Source: JAOXRU01 sp965247735
GTDB lineage: Bacteria; Bacteroidota; Bacteroidia; Flavobacteriales; Flavobacteriaceae
Assembly: GCA_965247735.1 (NCBI GenBank)
Contig: CBDFHN010000002.1
Location: 3,100,001-3,164,000 of the forward strand
Direction of reading: 5' to 3'
DNA length: 64,000 bases
The notes below the pieces were generated by a model. The model was not told the DNA's origin and did not search any database. It was given only the letters and a program-made list of their open reading frames with translations. Every line of letters starts with the position of its first letter. Position 1 is the first letter of the stretch. The position numbers and the translations under genes were made by a program. This document shows positions 45,290-53,821 of the stretch, piece after piece.

Positions 45290-46876
45290 ATGATTAAAAT
45301 GAAGAAATTAATTGGTACTGTGCTACTTACATTAGGTGTAAGTTCTGCAGCAATGAGTCAGGAAGGAAGAATTGTATTAAAAGACAGTATGGCGATTCCG
45401 CAAATTGAATCAAAATTGGGAGTTAATGATTCTCTTTTGAATGATTCCAATGTGTTTTATATCAAAGAGAATAATAAGCATAATTTTAAGGACTATAAAA
45501 ATGCAACAAAGATAGATAGTCTTTGGCGTGAAGAATTATATAGTTCTGCATTGTTTGATACAATCTATAAAGATATAACTACACAAAATTTAGATAATGA
45601 GGTTATTAAAGTTGTTTCTACGGAAGTATTAAAAGAACGTTTGGCAAGTTTAAATGCTAGAACACCTTTTAATGTGGAATACAATCCGTCATTAGAACGT
45701 GTTATCAATTCGTATTTAAAAAGAAGACAATCATCATTAGAACGGTTAATGACGATTAGCCAGTATTATTTTCCAATGTTTGAAACGGAGTTAGATAACT
45801 ACGACATTCCTTTGGAAATGAAATACCTAGCTATTGTAGAATCGGCATTAAACCCAAGGGCTAAATCTCCTGTTGGTGCTGGTGGTTTATGGCAATTTAT
45901 GTACACCACAGGTAAAATGTACAACCTGGATGTTAATAGTTATGTAGATGAACGTAACGATCCTTTATCAGCAACAAAGGCAGCATGTCAATATTTGGCA
46001 AAACTGTATAAGATATTTGGAGATTGGGATTTGGCACTTGCAGCTTATAATTCTGGACCAGGAAATGTAAATAAAGCAATAAGACGCTCTGGAGGTCGTA
46101 AAAATTATTGGAATTTACGTCCACACCTTCCAAGAGAAACTGCGGGTTATGTTCCTGCTTTTTTAGCAACAATGTACTTATTTGAATATGCTAAAGAGCA
46201 TAATTTTAAACCAAAACGTGTTGCCAATCCTTATTTTGAAACAGACACTATTAGAGTTAAAAGCTTGGTTACTTTTGATCATATTTCAGAATTGGTGAAT
46301 ATTCCTGTAGAAGATTTGCAGTTGTTAAACCCATCATATCGATTGGATATTATTCCGTTTATCAAAGAAAAAAATTATGTATTGCGTTTACCTCTAGATA
46401 AAATTGGTGTTTTTGTTGCCAATGAGGATGCTATTTATAAAGCGGTTAACGCAGAATTGGCACAACGAGAAAAACCATTACCTAAATTTTTTAAAAATGG
46501 ATCCAGAGTACGATACCGTGTGCGTAGTGGAGATTTTCTTGGTAAGATTGCAAACAAATATGGGGTTCGTGTAAGTCAGATAAAAAGATGGAATGGATTG
46601 CGGAATAACAATCTTAGAATTGGGCAGCGCTTAACAATTCATCCTAGAAAACCTGTTGGCACAGTTGTTGCATCAAAAAAGAAGAAATCAAAAGTTAAAG
46701 CAAGTCCATCTACTTATAAAGGCAGTGTAAAAAAGTATGTTGTTCAAGAAGGAGATTCACTTTGGGTTATTTCTAGAAAGTTCCCTGGAATTTCAATAGA
46801 AAACCTTAAAGAATGGAATAGTATTAGTGGAACTGGAATAAAACCAGGATTAACACTTAAGTTATGTAATTGCTAA
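45290..46876 (+). CDS. MltD-like membrane-bound lytic murein transglycosylase with LysM domains
   Basis: This protein of about 528 residues has a signal peptide ending near SSAAMSQ. The lytic transglycosylase (SLT/GH23) domain lies at about 125-260, with the catalytic Glu in AIVESALNPRAKSPVGAGGLWQF-type sequence and the AYNSGPGNVNKAI block. Two LysM peptidoglycan-binding domains follow: one near 405-450 (YRVRSGDFLGKIANKYGV) and one at the C-terminus (KYVVQEGDSLWVISRKF). It would cleave glycan strands in the periplasm during wall remodelling. The frame opens at a TTG (45266); ATG 45290 or 45299 is more likely. Confidence 0.9.
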   Translation: MIKMKKLIGTVLLTLGVSSAAMSQEGRIVLKDSMAIPQIESKLGVNDSLLNDSNVFYIKENNKHNFKDYKNATKIDSLWREELYSSALFDTIYKDITTQNLDNEVIKVVSTEVLKERLASLNARTPFNVEYNPSLERVINSYLKRRQSSLERLMTISQYYFPMFETELDNYDIPLEMKYLAIVESALNPRAKSPVGAGGLWQFMYTTGKMYNLDVNSYVDERNDPLSATKAACQYLAKLYKIFGDWDLALAAYNSGPGNVNKAIRRSGGRKNYWNLRPHLPRETAGYVPAFLATMYLFEYAKEHNFKPKRVANPYFETDTIRVKSLVTFDHISELVNIPVEDLQLLNPSYRLDIIPFIKEKNYVLRLPLDKIGVFVANEDAIYKAVNAELAQREKPLPKFFKNGSRVRYRVRSGDFLGKIANKYGVRVSQIKRWNGLRNNNLRIGQRLTIHPRKPVGTVVASKKKKSKVKASPSTYKGSVKKYVVQEGDSLWVISRKFPGISIENLKEWNSISGTGIKPGLTLKLCNC

Positions 46877-46989
46877 TTTTTGTTTTAGATTGCTATTTTT
46901 TAATGATCTTTAAACCATAAATAAATACACATGAATCGAGCATGCTATAAAGCTTAATACCCTTGGGAAACCGATGGTCATGAATTCCA

Positions 46990-47148
46990 ATGAAAAAGAT
47001 TGCGAATAATTATTGTAAGCGAACAGCATGTGACCGATTTAATAAAAATAGATATAGACACATGAAACATCCATTAACAAAGGATTCTACACCCAAGGAG
47101 ATGACTAATAAAGATGTACCATGTGACCGATTTAATAAAATAATATAG
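46990..47148 (+). CDS. Tiny CDRFN-motif ORF (52 codons, duplicated motif)
   Basis: The ATG at 46990 opens 52 codons. The peptide starts MKKIANNY, then has ACDRFNKNR, then MKHPLTK, MTNKDV and a second CDRFNKII. The stop TAG is four bases before the ATG of the DUF4837 gene. The second half is homologous to the 31-codon ORF at 40193. The DNA block CATGTGACCGATTTAATAA occurs twice here (47028 and 47121 regions) and once at about 40248, each time just before an ATGAAA start. No family was recognised. Confidence 0.5.
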   Translation: MKKIANNYCKRTACDRFNKNRYRHMKHPLTKDSTPKEMTNKDVPCDRFNKII

Positions 47149-47152
47149 ACAC

Positions 47153-48130
47153 ATGAAAAAAGCACTTTTTGTACTTGCATTAACCTTGGTATTTTCTTCA
47201 TGCGAAGATAAAACAGAAAAGAAAAAGTATCTAGCAGATGCTGTTGGAGCAATTAATACACTTTCGGTAGTAATTGATAATGAATTATGGAATGGAGCTG
47301 TTGGAGACTCTATACGTGCGTATTTTGCATCTCCAGTAGATGGTTTGCCTTGGGACGAACCTATTTTTACCATTAAACAAATGCCAAAAAATGTGTTTAC
47401 TGGTTTTTCTAGAAACACAAGAAGCGTTTTGGTGGTTAGCAAAGGGGAAAAAGATGGTTTTGTAATGAAAGAAGATGTTTATGCAAGACCCCAAAAAGTA
47501 GCGTATTTAGGCGGTGTTTCAGAAAACTCAATTATGAAACAATTAAGCGAAAAAGCACCTAAATTTATAAAAGAATATAGAGCATTAGAACTTAAGGCAA
47601 ATCAAACAAGATTTAAACTTTCTCCAAATAAAGAAACCATTTTACAAGATACTTTTGGCATAAAAATGACAATGCCATCGGTATATAAAGTGGTAAAACA
47701 AGAACCTAATTTTATCTGGATAGAACGCCAAATAAAAAAAGGGACAATGGGTATAATTGCATACCAAATGCCATCAGGGCATTTTTCAGATGGAGATCAG
47801 TTTATGGATGAGATTATTACCATGCGTGATTCTATTGGTAAAAAATATATTCCTGGGCCAGATCCAGAAACCGATTATATGATTACCGAAAAAGCATATA
47901 CACCTTTTCTTTTTGATGCAGAAATTGATGGTAAAAAAGGAGCCGAAATGAAAGGCATGTGGGAAATGCATGGCTATCCAATGGCAGGACCTTTTGTAAA
48001 CTATATTGTTAATGATAAAGAAAACAACCGTCTTATGGTTGTAGAAGGTTTTATTTTTGCACCTCAAACAGAAAAACGGAACAATATGTTTGAACTAGAA
48101 GCAATCCTAAAAACCATGAAATTTTTGTAG
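47153..48130 (+). CDS. DUF4837 family lipoprotein
   Basis: This 325-residue protein has a lipoprotein signal (LVFSSC, Cys17). The mature region has the ADAVGAINTLSVVIDNELW opening and an AYFASPVDGLPWDEP block that I associate with the DUF4837 family of Bacteroidota. The function of that family is unknown. Two beta-rich halves are apparent (about 30-140 and 155-320). It follows the tiny CDRFN ORF by four bases, so its translation may depend on it. Confidence 0.8.
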   Translation: MKKALFVLALTLVFSSCEDKTEKKKYLADAVGAINTLSVVIDNELWNGAVGDSIRAYFASPVDGLPWDEPIFTIKQMPKNVFTGFSRNTRSVLVVSKGEKDGFVMKEDVYARPQKVAYLGGVSENSIMKQLSEKAPKFIKEYRALELKANQTRFKLSPNKETILQDTFGIKMTMPSVYKVVKQEPNFIWIERQIKKGTMGIIAYQMPSGHFSDGDQFMDEIITMRDSIGKKYIPGPDPETDYMITEKAYTPFLFDAEIDGKKGAEMKGMWEMHGYPMAGPFVNYIVNDKENNRLMVVEGFIFAPQTEKRNNMFELEAILKTMKFL

Positions 48131-48218
48131 CGGTAAACTTATAGGAAAAGTTGATTTCAAGAGATTAGAATCGGATAGAAATTAATGCTTCTGATGTACT
48201 TAGTGCTAAAGTTGTTAT

Positions 48219-49133
48219 TTGAGAAAAATAAACAAATTGAAGAAAAAAATAACCTTTGCATTACTTTTCCTAGTTATAACAATTGGGGTTTTTGGATATA
48301 TTGCAGTAAATAGTGTTTTGCCTAATTCCATTATACAACCAAAAAGGATAAGTGAAAATTTAACACCAGACAATTTAAATTTAAAAAGCTCCAATATAGA
48401 TATTAATGTTGATAGCGGTATAAATCTAAAAGGGTTTTGGATTCAATCTAACAAAAGCGAAACTAAAGCTATAATTATCTTACTTCATGGAATTGGAGGG
48501 TGTAAGGAACATTTTCTTGATTTAGCTAAAAAACTGGCAGATAAAGGTATAGCATCTATTGTTTATGATAGTAGGGCTCATGGAAAAAGTGGGGGAGAAT
48601 ATTGTACCTATGGATACAAAGAAAAAAATGATATCTCAAAAATTATAAACTATATTAAATCAAAAGATTCTGTTTTACCAATTGGAATATGGGGAAACTC
48701 AATGGGAGGAGCTATTGCAATTCAAGCATTAGAAAAGGATAACCGTTTAGAGTTTGGAATCATAGAAAGTACATTTACTGCTTTAGATCAAATTGTGTAC
48801 GATTACCAAAAAAGATACCTAAAGGGTATTGGTTTAAGGGGATTAACAGATTTTGTATTGAAAAGAGCTGGAGAAATTGGGAAGTTTGACCCAAACAAGG
48901 TCAAACCAATAATTTCAGTAAAAAACATTGAGCAACCTGTATTAATCGCTCATGGAGATTCTGATAAAAATATTTCATTTGATTATGGTAAAGCACTATT
49001 TAATGGATTAAAATCCAAACATAAAAAGTTTATCAAAGTAAAAGAAGGTGGTCACTATGATTTGTCCTCAAAAGGAGGCTTAAATTATACTCAAACCATA
49101 TTTGAGTTTATAGAAAGCTCAATAAAGATGTAA
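48219..49133 (+). CDS. Alpha/beta hydrolase
   Basis: This 304-residue protein has an N-terminal hydrophobic anchor (about 11-32). The hydrolase fold follows, with oxyanion-loop HGIGGCKEHF near 91-100, nucleophile elbow GNSMGG (Ser161), acid-loop HGDSDKN and a catalytic His in GGHYD near 285. The active site would face the periplasm. The start appears to be TTG; no ATG is suitably placed. The substrate is unknown. A weak inverted repeat (AACACCAA/TTGGTGTT, 49145-49175) follows the gene. Confidence 0.85.
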   Translation: MRKINKLKKKITFALLFLVITIGVFGYIAVNSVLPNSIIQPKRISENLTPDNLNLKSSNIDINVDSGINLKGFWIQSNKSETKAIIILLHGIGGCKEHFLDLAKKLADKGIASIVYDSRAHGKSGGEYCTYGYKEKNDISKIINYIKSKDSVLPIGIWGNSMGGAIAIQALEKDNRLEFGIIESTFTALDQIVYDYQKRYLKGIGLRGLTDFVLKRAGEIGKFDPNKVKPIISVKNIEQPVLIAHGDSDKNISFDYGKALFNGLKSKHKKFIKVKEGGHYDLSSKGGLNYTQTIFEFIESSIKM

Positions 49134-49347
49134 CAGCGCATAATAACACCAATGGATAATACCACATTTGGTGTTTAACATGAGAAGTAGATGCTATTTA
49201 AGAATTTCAAGTAAAAAAACAACATCAATTTCTTACTTTTCCATAAATTTACAGAGCAAATTATTTTAACCCCAAAATATTATTGTTAGTATTTTATATT
49301 GAACCATCTCAATACTCAATACTACGATCTCAATACTTTCTTTAAAA

Positions 49348-51471
49348 ATGATCCAATACATAAAACGTCAACTTCAACTTCCTGAAAAATCAATTAGTAA
49401 TACTGTAAAGTTACTGGAAGAAGATGCAACTGTGCCTTTTATTTCCCGATACCGAAAAGAAATGACTGGCAATTTAGATGAGGTTGCCGTTTTGGCGATT
49501 CAAACACTTAAAAAATCATTTGAAGATCTTCAAAAGCGTAAAACAACCATCTTAAAAGCAATAGAAGAACAAGGAGAGCTTAGTACTCAACTAAAAGACC
49601 AAATTGCCAAATGCATGGATATTGTGGTTTTAGAAGATATATACTTGCCATTTAAGAAAAAACGTAAAACAAAGGCCAGTGTCGCTAAAGAAAACGGATT
49701 AGAACCTTTGGCAAAGCTAATAATAAAACAAGAACACAAGGCTATTGAAGTTGCAGCAGCAGCTTTTATTACCACTACTGTTACCAATGAAGATGAAGCC
49801 TTACAAGGTGCAAGAGATATTATTGCAGAATGGGTTAACGAAAACCAAACGGTTAGAAACAGATTGAGAAGGCTATATAGTAGAAAGGCAAACATTGGAG
49901 TAAAAGTTATTACAGCAAAAAAGGAGGAAGAAAAAGCTCAAAAATATCAACAGTATTTCGACTGGTCAGAGGCATTGGATAAATGCCCATCACATCGTTT
50001 ATTGGCAATATTACGATCAGAATCAGAAGGCTTTACCAGAGTAAAAGTTGCGGTTAATGAAGATGATGCTTTAGATGTTATAGACGATATCATTATTGCA
50101 AATAATAACGAAAGTACTGCTGACCAGCTTTTTATTGCTACAAAAGATGCTTTTAAACGCTTGCTAGGGCCTTCTATTACCAATGATGTGCTTAAAGAAG
50201 CAAAACTAAAGGCAGATAAAACCGCGATAAAAGTATTTGCTAGTAACCTTAGACAATTGTTATTGGGTGCACCATTGGGAGAAAAGCGTATTCTGGCTAT
50301 TGACCCTGGGTTTAAAAGTGGCTGTAAAGTTGTTTGTTTGGATGAAAAAGGGGATTTAAAACACAATGAAAACATCTATCCACATCCACCTCAAAAAGAA
50401 ATAACTACAGCTAGTAAAAAGATTAAATCCTTAGTTAACGCTTATAATATTGAAGCTATTGCCATTGGAAACGGAACTGCATCAAGGGAAACAGAAGCTT
50501 TTGTAAAGAAAATTCCTTTTGATCGCGATGTTCAGGTTTTTGTAGTGAACGAAGCAGGAGCATCTATCTATTCTGCTTCTTCAATTGCTAGAAAAGAATT
50601 CCCTGATTATGATGTTACAGTGCGTGGTTCGGTATCAATTGGTCGTCGACTAGCAGACCCACTAGCAGAATTGGTAAAAATAGATGCTAAATCTATTGGT
50701 GTTGGACAATACCAACATGATGTGGATCAGGCTTTATTAAAAAACCAATTGGATGCCACGGTGATGAGCTGTGTAAACAATGTTGGGGTTAATGTAAATA
50801 CTGCTAGCGCTAGTTTATTGAGTTATGTATCTGGAATTGGTGCTGGACTGGCAGAAAACATCATAAAATACCGATCGGAATACAAAATAATCTCTTCAAG
50901 AAAAGAACTGTTAAAGGTGCCTCGTTTGGGTGCTAAAGCCTATGAGCAGGCAGCCGGTTTTATAAGAATTAAAAGTGCGGATAATCCACTAGACGATTCT
51001 GGAGTTCATCCAGAAAGCTATGCTATTGTAAAAAAAATGGCTAAAGACCTAAAAATGACAGTTGCTGATCTTATTGGAAACAAAGAAGCCATTGCAACAC
51101 TAGTTTTAGGGAATTACTGCACAGATAAGATAGGTTTGCCAACATTACATGATATTACAAAGGAATTAGAAAAACCGGGTTTAGATCCAAGGCAAACGGC
51201 CAAAGTATTTGACTTTGATGCAAGCTTAAAAACAATCAATGATGTTAAAATAGGTGAAGTAGTTCCTGGAATTGTGAACAACATTACTAATTTTGGATGT
51301 TTTGTAGATATCGGAATTAAAGAGAGTGGATTGGTACATATTTCTAAGCTTACTAAGGCCTATGTAAGTGATGTAAATACTGTGGTAAAACTCAATCAAC
51401 ATGTTCAAGTAAAAATCACTGATGTTGATGTGAATAGAAAACGCATTCAGCTTTCCATGATTGATTTCTAA
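49348..51471 (+). CDS. tex: RNA-binding transcriptional accessory protein Tex
   Basis: This 707-residue cytoplasmic protein has the Tex layout. An N-terminal helical region includes TVPFISRYRKEMTGNLDE. A YqgF/RuvC-like domain lies at about 310-440 (RILAIDPGFKSGCKVVCLD). A helix-hairpin-helix region lies at about 480-560 (GIGAGLAENIIKYR), and a C-terminal S1 RNA-binding domain at about 630-707 (VPGIVNNITNFGCFVDIGI). Tex binds nucleic acid and influences transcription. Length is slightly shorter than the 770-residue E. coli form, usual for Bacteroidota. Confidence 0.95.
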   Translation: MIQYIKRQLQLPEKSISNTVKLLEEDATVPFISRYRKEMTGNLDEVAVLAIQTLKKSFEDLQKRKTTILKAIEEQGELSTQLKDQIAKCMDIVVLEDIYLPFKKKRKTKASVAKENGLEPLAKLIIKQEHKAIEVAAAAFITTTVTNEDEALQGARDIIAEWVNENQTVRNRLRRLYSRKANIGVKVITAKKEEEKAQKYQQYFDWSEALDKCPSHRLLAILRSESEGFTRVKVAVNEDDALDVIDDIIIANNNESTADQLFIATKDAFKRLLGPSITNDVLKEAKLKADKTAIKVFASNLRQLLLGAPLGEKRILAIDPGFKSGCKVVCLDEKGDLKHNENIYPHPPQKEITTASKKIKSLVNAYNIEAIAIGNGTASRETEAFVKKIPFDRDVQVFVVNEAGASIYSASSIARKEFPDYDVTVRGSVSIGRRLADPLAELVKIDAKSIGVGQYQHDVDQALLKNQLDATVMSCVNNVGVNVNTASASLLSYVSGIGAGLAENIIKYRSEYKIISSRKELLKVPRLGAKAYEQAAGFIRIKSADNPLDDSGVHPESYAIVKKMAKDLKMTVADLIGNKEAIATLVLGNYCTDKIGLPTLHDITKELEKPGLDPRQTAKVFDFDASLKTINDVKIGEVVPGIVNNITNFGCFVDIGIKESGLVHISKLTKAYVSDVNTVVKLNQHVQVKITDVDVNRKRIQLSMIDF

Positions 51472-51842
51472 TTGCTAGAATTCTTCATTATTATCTAAAT
51501 TTGAAAGCAGTATAATTCTCTTTTCTAATGTAATAATGATATCTCTTATGTATTTAGTATCAGTTATTTATAATATTGATGCGTCATAGTTTGACATACT
51601 GTTAGTTCATTACAGAAAATTTCATTGTTATAAGACATAAATCATCATTTTTATCCCTATTTCGTTATAGTTTGTAAATATTTCCTATTTACAGAAGCTG
51701 ATTGCCCTAATAAGCCGTATATTTGTACGAATAACAGCTGGTATTAGTAAGAAAAAGCTTATACCTCTGTTTGTATAAAACAATGCTGAGCAATTATTGT
51801 CTTCTATTTTATAGCGCAATAATTTTAAATAACCTACTTTTT
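51472..51842. other. Intergenic region between tex and the TSP3 genes
   Basis: This AT-rich region shows no gene or repeat that I can support. It is expected to carry the tex terminator and the upstream promoter part of the next gene. Confidence 0.5.
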
Positions 51843-51850
51843 TAAATTTG
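51843..51850 (+). promoter_or_regulatory. -7 promoter element close to the TSP3 gene start
   Basis: TAAATTTG matches TAnnTTTG and ends seven bases before the ATG at 51858. Transcription would start at or next to the start codon, giving a leaderless or nearly leaderless mRNA. Confidence 0.5.
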
Positions 51851-51857
51851 CAGCGCT

Positions 51858-53360
51858 ATGAAACCACAAAAAGCGAAACAAGTAACCCCAAACAAAACAA
51901 TAGTACTATTAGTATTGTTATTTTCTTTTGTTCAGTTTTCTTTTGCCCAAACAAGAGTGGCTTTTAGTTCAAATGAAGCCCATTTGTATAAAGACATTAG
52001 AGTAACTGCAAATGGTAATTGTAATGGTGTTATCATATGGAATATTGCTGTTAATGGAAGACATTTACTTAGTTATGGTTGTAATACTAATGGCGCTGTT
52101 AACTTAGGGTTGGCAAGTTCTATAAATTTAAGCGCAACACTTATAAACTTAAGAGGTGCATCAAGACCATGGAGTCCAAGATTTTATATGGGTTATGGTT
52201 CTGCAAGTTTTGATGATAATGGAACAGGAGGTAGAGAAGCATATATTTATTGGACAGGTGTTTTAAAAAATACCGTTCCAACAGTAATTGATGAAAATAT
52301 TAGCGAGTGCCAAAGCAGTAATGGCCAAATAATTGATGTACTTGCAAACGATACCGATGTTGAGGCAGATTATCCGCTTACTGTTTCTATAGTTTCTGCT
52401 GCTATAGTCGGAACGACTACCATTGTTGATAATAAAATAAAATATAGCTATCCTTTTAATGCAACACAACCAATAATAGAACGTATTCAATACAAAGTAA
52501 CGGATAGTAAAGGAGGCTTTTCTATGGGTTTTTTGGATCTTAACTTAACAGCTCCCATTTTGGCTAATTGCGATTTTGATGAAGATGGAATCCTAAATAT
52601 TGATGACTTAGATGATGATAATGATGGGATACTTGATACTGTAGAAGGTATTATTGACACAGATGGTGATAGCTTTCCCAATGCTTTTGATGTAGATAGC
52701 GATAATGATGGTTGTTCTGATGCAAATGAGGCCTATAATAGCAAAACAGCAGATAATAATGATGGAGCAGCATATGGAGATGCAGATACCGCTAGCTATA
52801 ACGATGGTTCAGGAAAAATTAGCGCAGATGGTTTAGTTACTGCTGCTTCTTATGCAAACCCTGTTAACTTAAAGTATGTAGATACTAATGCTAACATTTC
52901 TATTTGTGTGTTGGAACCAGATTTTGCACCAGTTTTATATATGGGAAATACTAAAGTGACTAATGTAAATAAAAATATTGATTTTCAAATACAGATAACC
53001 GAAATGAACGATTTGGATTCTAAAAGTGCTAAACCTGTTGAGGTTAGAATTATTAAAAGTCCCGAAATAGAACTTAATTTTGATAATACACTTACCACTC
53101 ATGCTGGTAGACCAGTAAATAATACAGATTGGCATTATGATGGAAGTAACCCATTGATTCATAGGTTCATATATATTGGTAATTTTGGGGTTTTTAATGC
53201 TAATAACAGAAGTTTTATCGGTGTTAATGCAGTTTTTAATGCCTTGAAGCATACTTTAGGAAATTACAATGTTACTACAGTTATAAAAGCAAGTTCTGGA
53301 GGTCAAAAAAATACATCTAATGATCGTGATACTCAAATAATTAGATTTATAAGTTATTAA
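51858..53360 (+). CDS. Secreted thrombospondin type 3 repeat protein
   Basis: This 500-residue protein has a signal peptide ending near FSFAQ. A beta-rich N-terminal domain (about 32-140) is followed by a cadherin-like/Ig-like part (about 140-230). A cluster of Asp-rich calcium-binding repeats lies at about 235-320 (DFDEDGILNIDDLDDDNDG, DVDSDNDGCSDANEAYN). The C-terminal domain (about 355-500) has an MGNTKV opening. The same repeats and C-terminal domain recur in the next gene. No recognisable T9SS sorting signal was seen at the C-terminus. It is probably a cell-surface or secreted adhesin-like protein. Confidence 0.82.
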   Translation: MKPQKAKQVTPNKTIVLLVLLFSFVQFSFAQTRVAFSSNEAHLYKDIRVTANGNCNGVIIWNIAVNGRHLLSYGCNTNGAVNLGLASSINLSATLINLRGASRPWSPRFYMGYGSASFDDNGTGGREAYIYWTGVLKNTVPTVIDENISECQSSNGQIIDVLANDTDVEADYPLTVSIVSAAIVGTTTIVDNKIKYSYPFNATQPIIERIQYKVTDSKGGFSMGFLDLNLTAPILANCDFDEDGILNIDDLDDDNDGILDTVEGIIDTDGDSFPNAFDVDSDNDGCSDANEAYNSKTADNNDGAAYGDADTASYNDGSGKISADGLVTAASYANPVNLKYVDTNANISICVLEPDFAPVLYMGNTKVTNVNKNIDFQIQITEMNDLDSKSAKPVEVRIIKSPEIELNFDNTLTTHAGRPVNNTDWHYDGSNPLIHRFIYIGNFGVFNANNRSFIGVNAVFNALKHTLGNYNVTTVIKASSGGQKNTSNDRDTQIIRFISY

Positions 53361-53821
53361 TTTCTTTTTCACTAAAAGAAACTTCTTCGTGTAATTATAT
53401 AATGCACTTAACGCTAACAATATTTTTTTTAACTTGATATAATTCCTCTTCATAATCTCACAATTCAAACGTTTTTTATAAAACTCATAATCAAGAATTG
53501 TCTTTTTTAAAACCAATAATTTTGGCTTCAGTTAGAACTATTTGATATACCCTTCATTGTTTTCAGTACATCGTTTAAAAAACTTCATTCATCTATAGAA
53601 AATGGTACTTAATACATTCTAATTTAAAAAAAACGGAAATAGTGGTAATTTTAAATAAGAGTTTAATGTGTTCTCAAATCATGTTTTGTCTTAACTAACT
53701 AAAGGAACTGACATTCTTACATAATACCATTTAGATAAAACGCTATAGTTTGACAACATATTAATTGCTTCAATATGATGCTCCAATTGGTACTTGGAGA
53801 CATTTTTTAATTACTAGATTT
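53361..53821. other. Intergenic region between the paralogous TSP3 genes
   Basis: This AT-rich gap is more than 400 bp long. No gene, strong hairpin or repeat was seen. An in-frame extension of the next gene back to TTG 53765 is possible but not favoured. Confidence 0.45.
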
